Shown here: one piece after another, positions 62,275-64,000 of the stretch
Layout: every line of letters begins with the position of its first letter
Numbering within the stretch: position 1 is the stretch's first letter
DNA from: Balneolaceae bacterium UBA3186
GTDB lineage: Bacteria > Bacteroidota > Rhodothermia > Balneolales > Balneolaceae
Assembly (NCBI GenBank): GCA_002364085.1
Contig: DEXK01000013.1
Span: 1 to 64,000, forward strand
Length of the DNA: 64,000 nt
Reading direction: 5' to 3'
Translations under genes and position numbers: made by a program
The notes under the pieces: generated by a model
The model's input: only the letters and a program-made list of their open reading frames with translations
Database searches by the model: none
What the model was told of the DNA's origin: nothing

Positions 62275-62541
62275 TATAGCCACGAAAGCACAAAATCACG
62301 GAAGAATACTAAACACATCTAAATCTCCCTTTGAATGATCCGAGGGATGCGTGAATTTAGCTATTAAACAAATTCGGTCATTCCTGCGAAGGCAGGAATC
62401 TGGATCGTTATTAAGGTTGTATCCTTTTAAACCAATCCAGATCTCGGGCATACGCCGCGAGATGCCCCTATATATTTTACCGTTCAAAAACTGTCAGCGA
62501 ATTAGCTAACATCTACAAGGGTGAGCTGCTTTTATAAAATA
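62275..62541. repeat. Repeat-rich intergenic DNA with hairpins
   Basis: No gene is supported here. Visible elements are a CTAAATCTCCCTT...GATCCGAGGGATGCGTGAA segment (62319-62354) that recurs at 63158-63230; a REP-like hairpin ATTCCTGC-GAAG-GCAGGAAT (62380-62399); and ATCTCG/CGAGAT around 62441-62464. These look like dispersed non-coding repeats. Confidence 0.65.
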
Positions 62542-63060
62542 TTACTCCTTTTGAGAGTCTGTAGAAAAAAGAATTCCCGTTAAACCGGCTGCTTTAATTT
62601 GAGAAATCAGATCTGTAATCTTCCACATGGGGGTTTCGGCATGTACTACGAGAACTGCATGAGGATATGGTCCATAAAAATTTCGAGTGGTTTTAATGAA
62701 GGAAACAGGATCTGATTCCGGTAGTTTTTCACCATTCATCTTCAAAAAGCCATGTTTATCTATTACAAAGTAGATCGCATTTCTTTTTCCAAATTCAGTT
62801 GACCTGTTTTCACTTTCGGGAAGTTTAACTCCTTCCACATAGGTGAGTGCGGAAAACGATCCAAGACTGGTTAGTGACGCTGTAATCAAAAATCCTACTT
62901 CAACAGCAAACCAGATCGAAAATAACCCGACTACCATTTTGTTGAACCTGCTCAGCGATTTCAGAGAATTTCGTAATCTATTTGGAAAGCGAGTTTGTAT
63001 CAGCTCCTCGGCATTTTTAAAACTCCTTTTCCTTTTTGGAGGTAGAAATATCCAGTTCAT
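62542..63060 (-). CDS. Orphan ExbD/TolR-like protein
   Basis: A 172-residue protein with a basic cytoplasmic N-terminus of about 40 residues, one membrane helix (about 43-66) and a periplasmic domain. AIYFVIDKHGFLKMNGEKLP (about 94-113), PHAVLVVHAETPMWKITDLI and KAAGLTGILFST follow the ExbD pattern. The helix lacks the Asp that ExbD uses for proton coupling (it reads FSIWFAVEVGFLITASLTSL), and there is no ExbB or TonB gene nearby. It may be a degenerate or repurposed ExbD relative. Repeats flank it on both sides. Confidence 0.6.
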   Translation of the reverse strand: MNWIFLPPKRKRSFKNAEELIQTRFPNRLRNSLKSLSRFNKMVVGLFSIWFAVEVGFLITASLTSLGSFSALTYVEGVKLPESENRSTEFGKRNAIYFVIDKHGFLKMNGEKLPESDPVSFIKTTRNFYGPYPHAVLVVHAETPMWKITDLISQIKAAGLTGILFSTDSQKE

Positions 63061-63479
63061 ATGGTCAGGATCAATTTAAAATCATAATAATATTAATCAT
63101 TTAAACTTACCCATAAAAAAAGCTCCGACGCAGAGCGCACGGAGCTAGTTAGAAACACTTCTAAATCTCCCTTCGAAGGGAGATGATCATCCAAACAGTT
63201 ACTTTGGATGATCCGAGGGATGCGTGAAGTTTGCGAACTGTTAAACTACACAGCATTCTGTTAGGACATCCCCCACAAAATCTCCGGACGAGATTTAGAG
63301 CATCCTTAAAAAGGGGGATTATCTTAAAAAATTTACAAGAGTTGCCTATAGTGGAATCTTTAGTTAATGCATGAAAAATTAAAAAAACTCAGACGCAGAG
63401 CGCACGGAGCTAGAACCAAGTGTTATAAATGTGATGAAAATTCTAAAATAAACTCATCACTCATCACTAATCAAAAACC
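63061..63479. repeat. Palindrome-rich repeat region
   Basis: No gene is seen. A 22-base sequence, GACGCAGAGCGCACGGAG plus CTAG, occurs at 63127-63148 and 63392-63413. The first copy is the 3' arm side of a hairpin AGCTCCG/CGGAGCT. Between them lie the palindrome TCTCCCTTCGAAGGGAGA (63165-63182), the inverted repeat ATCATCCAAA/TTTGGATGAT, and the same GATCCGAGGGATGCGTGAA as in the previous intergenic region. Confidence 0.7.
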
Positions 63480-64000
63480 CTAAGGAACCTGCACACTTCC
63501 CATGATCTTCTCAACGATATCTTCAGGGCTGATGTCTTCAGCTTCCGCTTCAAAGGTAGGGATGATCCTGTGACGAAGCACATCCATCGCTATGGTGCGA
63601 ACATCTTCAGGAGTGACATACGCTCTGTGTTCCATAAATGCCTGCGCTCTGGACGCTAAATTCAGATTGATAGTGGCACGAGGCGATCCACCGAAGCTGA
63701 TCAGGTCTTCGAGTTCTTTAAGTCCGTAGTTAGCCGGCTTTCTTGTGGCAAAAACCAGATCCACAATATACTTCTCAACTTTTTCATCCATGTAGATGTC
63801 GTTGATCACTGCTCTGGCGTCCATGATCTTTTCAGTAGACACTACGGTATCAAGCGTTGGCTTTGGACCTGTGCGAGCCATACGACGCATGATCTCCATT
63901 TCTTCTATTTCAGTCGGGTAGCCGATCTTCAGTTTCAGCATAAAACGATCTACCTGGGCTTCCGGCAACGGATACGTTCCTTCTTGTTCAACCGGGTTTT
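63480..64000 (-). CDS. MoxR family AAA+ ATPase, C-terminal part (runs off the window)
   Basis: The frame is open to the window end, so only the last 173 residues are visible. It begins NPVEQEGTYPLPEAQVDRFM, which is the sensor 1 and arginine-finger region of MoxR ATPases. It continues with the lid domain (FGGSPRATINLNLASRAQAF, then HRAYVTPEDVRTIAMDVLRH). It is a second MoxR, different in sequence from the one at 15-16 kb, and presumably belongs to another DUF58-type cluster to the right. Confidence 0.92.
   Translation of the reverse strand, partial: NPVEQEGTYPLPEAQVDRFMLKLKIGYPTEIEEMEIMRRMARTGPKPTLDTVVSTEKIMDARAVINDIYMDEKVEKYIVDLVFATRKPANYGLKELEDLISFGGSPRATINLNLASRAQAFMEHRAYVTPEDVRTIAMDVLRHRIIPTFEAEAEDISPEDIVEKIMGSVQVP

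Noticed and set aside
62380..62399. A CRISPR repeat
   Set aside because: The hairpin occurs once here, without regularly spaced copies or spacers, and no cas genes are present.
62296..62487. A 63-codon minus-strand frame in the intergenic region after rpsA
   Set aside because: Most of it translates the palindromic repeats (for example SCLRRNDR from the REP-like hairpin), a known source of false small genes.

Overview
The window fits a marine or halophilic member of the Bacteroidota/Rhodothermota assemblage, most probably Balneolales (Balneola/Gracilimonas-like). I base this on four things: an Alternative Complex III plus caa3-oxidase supercluster like that of Rhodothermus; T9SS-type C-terminal sorting domains with the 'NYPNPFNP' signature; promoters of the TTTG/TAnnTTTG type; and a moderately AT-rich base composition. 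The placement is inference from gene content, with no database search.

Layout. (1) 0.1-13.2 kb, minus strand: one respiratory operon, actABCDEF, a transposase-HTH/membrane fusion protein, a Sco copper chaperone and coxBACD, closed by a terminator. Electrons would pass from menaquinol through ACIII to an A2-type caa3 oxidase. ActE and CoxB carry related extra cytochrome c domains. (2) 13.6-13.9 kb: remains of a secreted beta-propeller gene. (3) 14.0-20.9 kb: a MoxR-DUF58-DUF4350-DUF4129-SpoIIM cluster with a divergent RDD gene. (4) 21.0-24.3 kb: ctaB and ctaA (haem A synthesis for the oxidase), a small MerR regulator and a GT2 glycosyltransferase.

(5) 24.3-50.6 kb: a large beta-1,3-glucan (laminarin-type) utilisation locus in two divergent arms. 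The minus arm has a T9SS-secreted GH81 and an FHS sugar transporter. The plus arm is a tightly packed operon of about 19 kb: a glycosidase fused to a predicted outer-membrane beta-barrel, a glycan-binding lipoprotein, GH16, a GH149-like phosphorylase, three GH17 enzymes (one exported, two without signal peptides), GH30, a GPH symporter and a 1329-residue T9SS protein made almost only of binding modules. A membrane-tethered propeller/Y_Y_Y/LuxR-HTH regulator follows. No SusC/SusD pair is present. The proposed flow is surface capture and endo-cleavage, beta-1,6 debranching by GH30, outer-membrane passage possibly through the enzyme-barrel fusion, inner-membrane import by GPH/FHS carriers, and cytoplasmic phosphorolysis plus GH17 processing.

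(6) 50.6-51.35 kb: six tRNA genes on the minus strand (Pro, Arg, Cys, Glu, His, Glu). (7) 51.4-54.9 kb: glycosyltransferase and sugar epimerase genes, and a secreted propeller-like protein. (8) 54.9-62.2 kb: housekeeping genes clpC, gpmI, rpsT, cmk and rpsA. (9) 62.2-64.0 kb: repeat-rich intergenic DNA, an orphan ExbD-like protein and the C-terminal part of a second MoxR ATPase that runs off the window.
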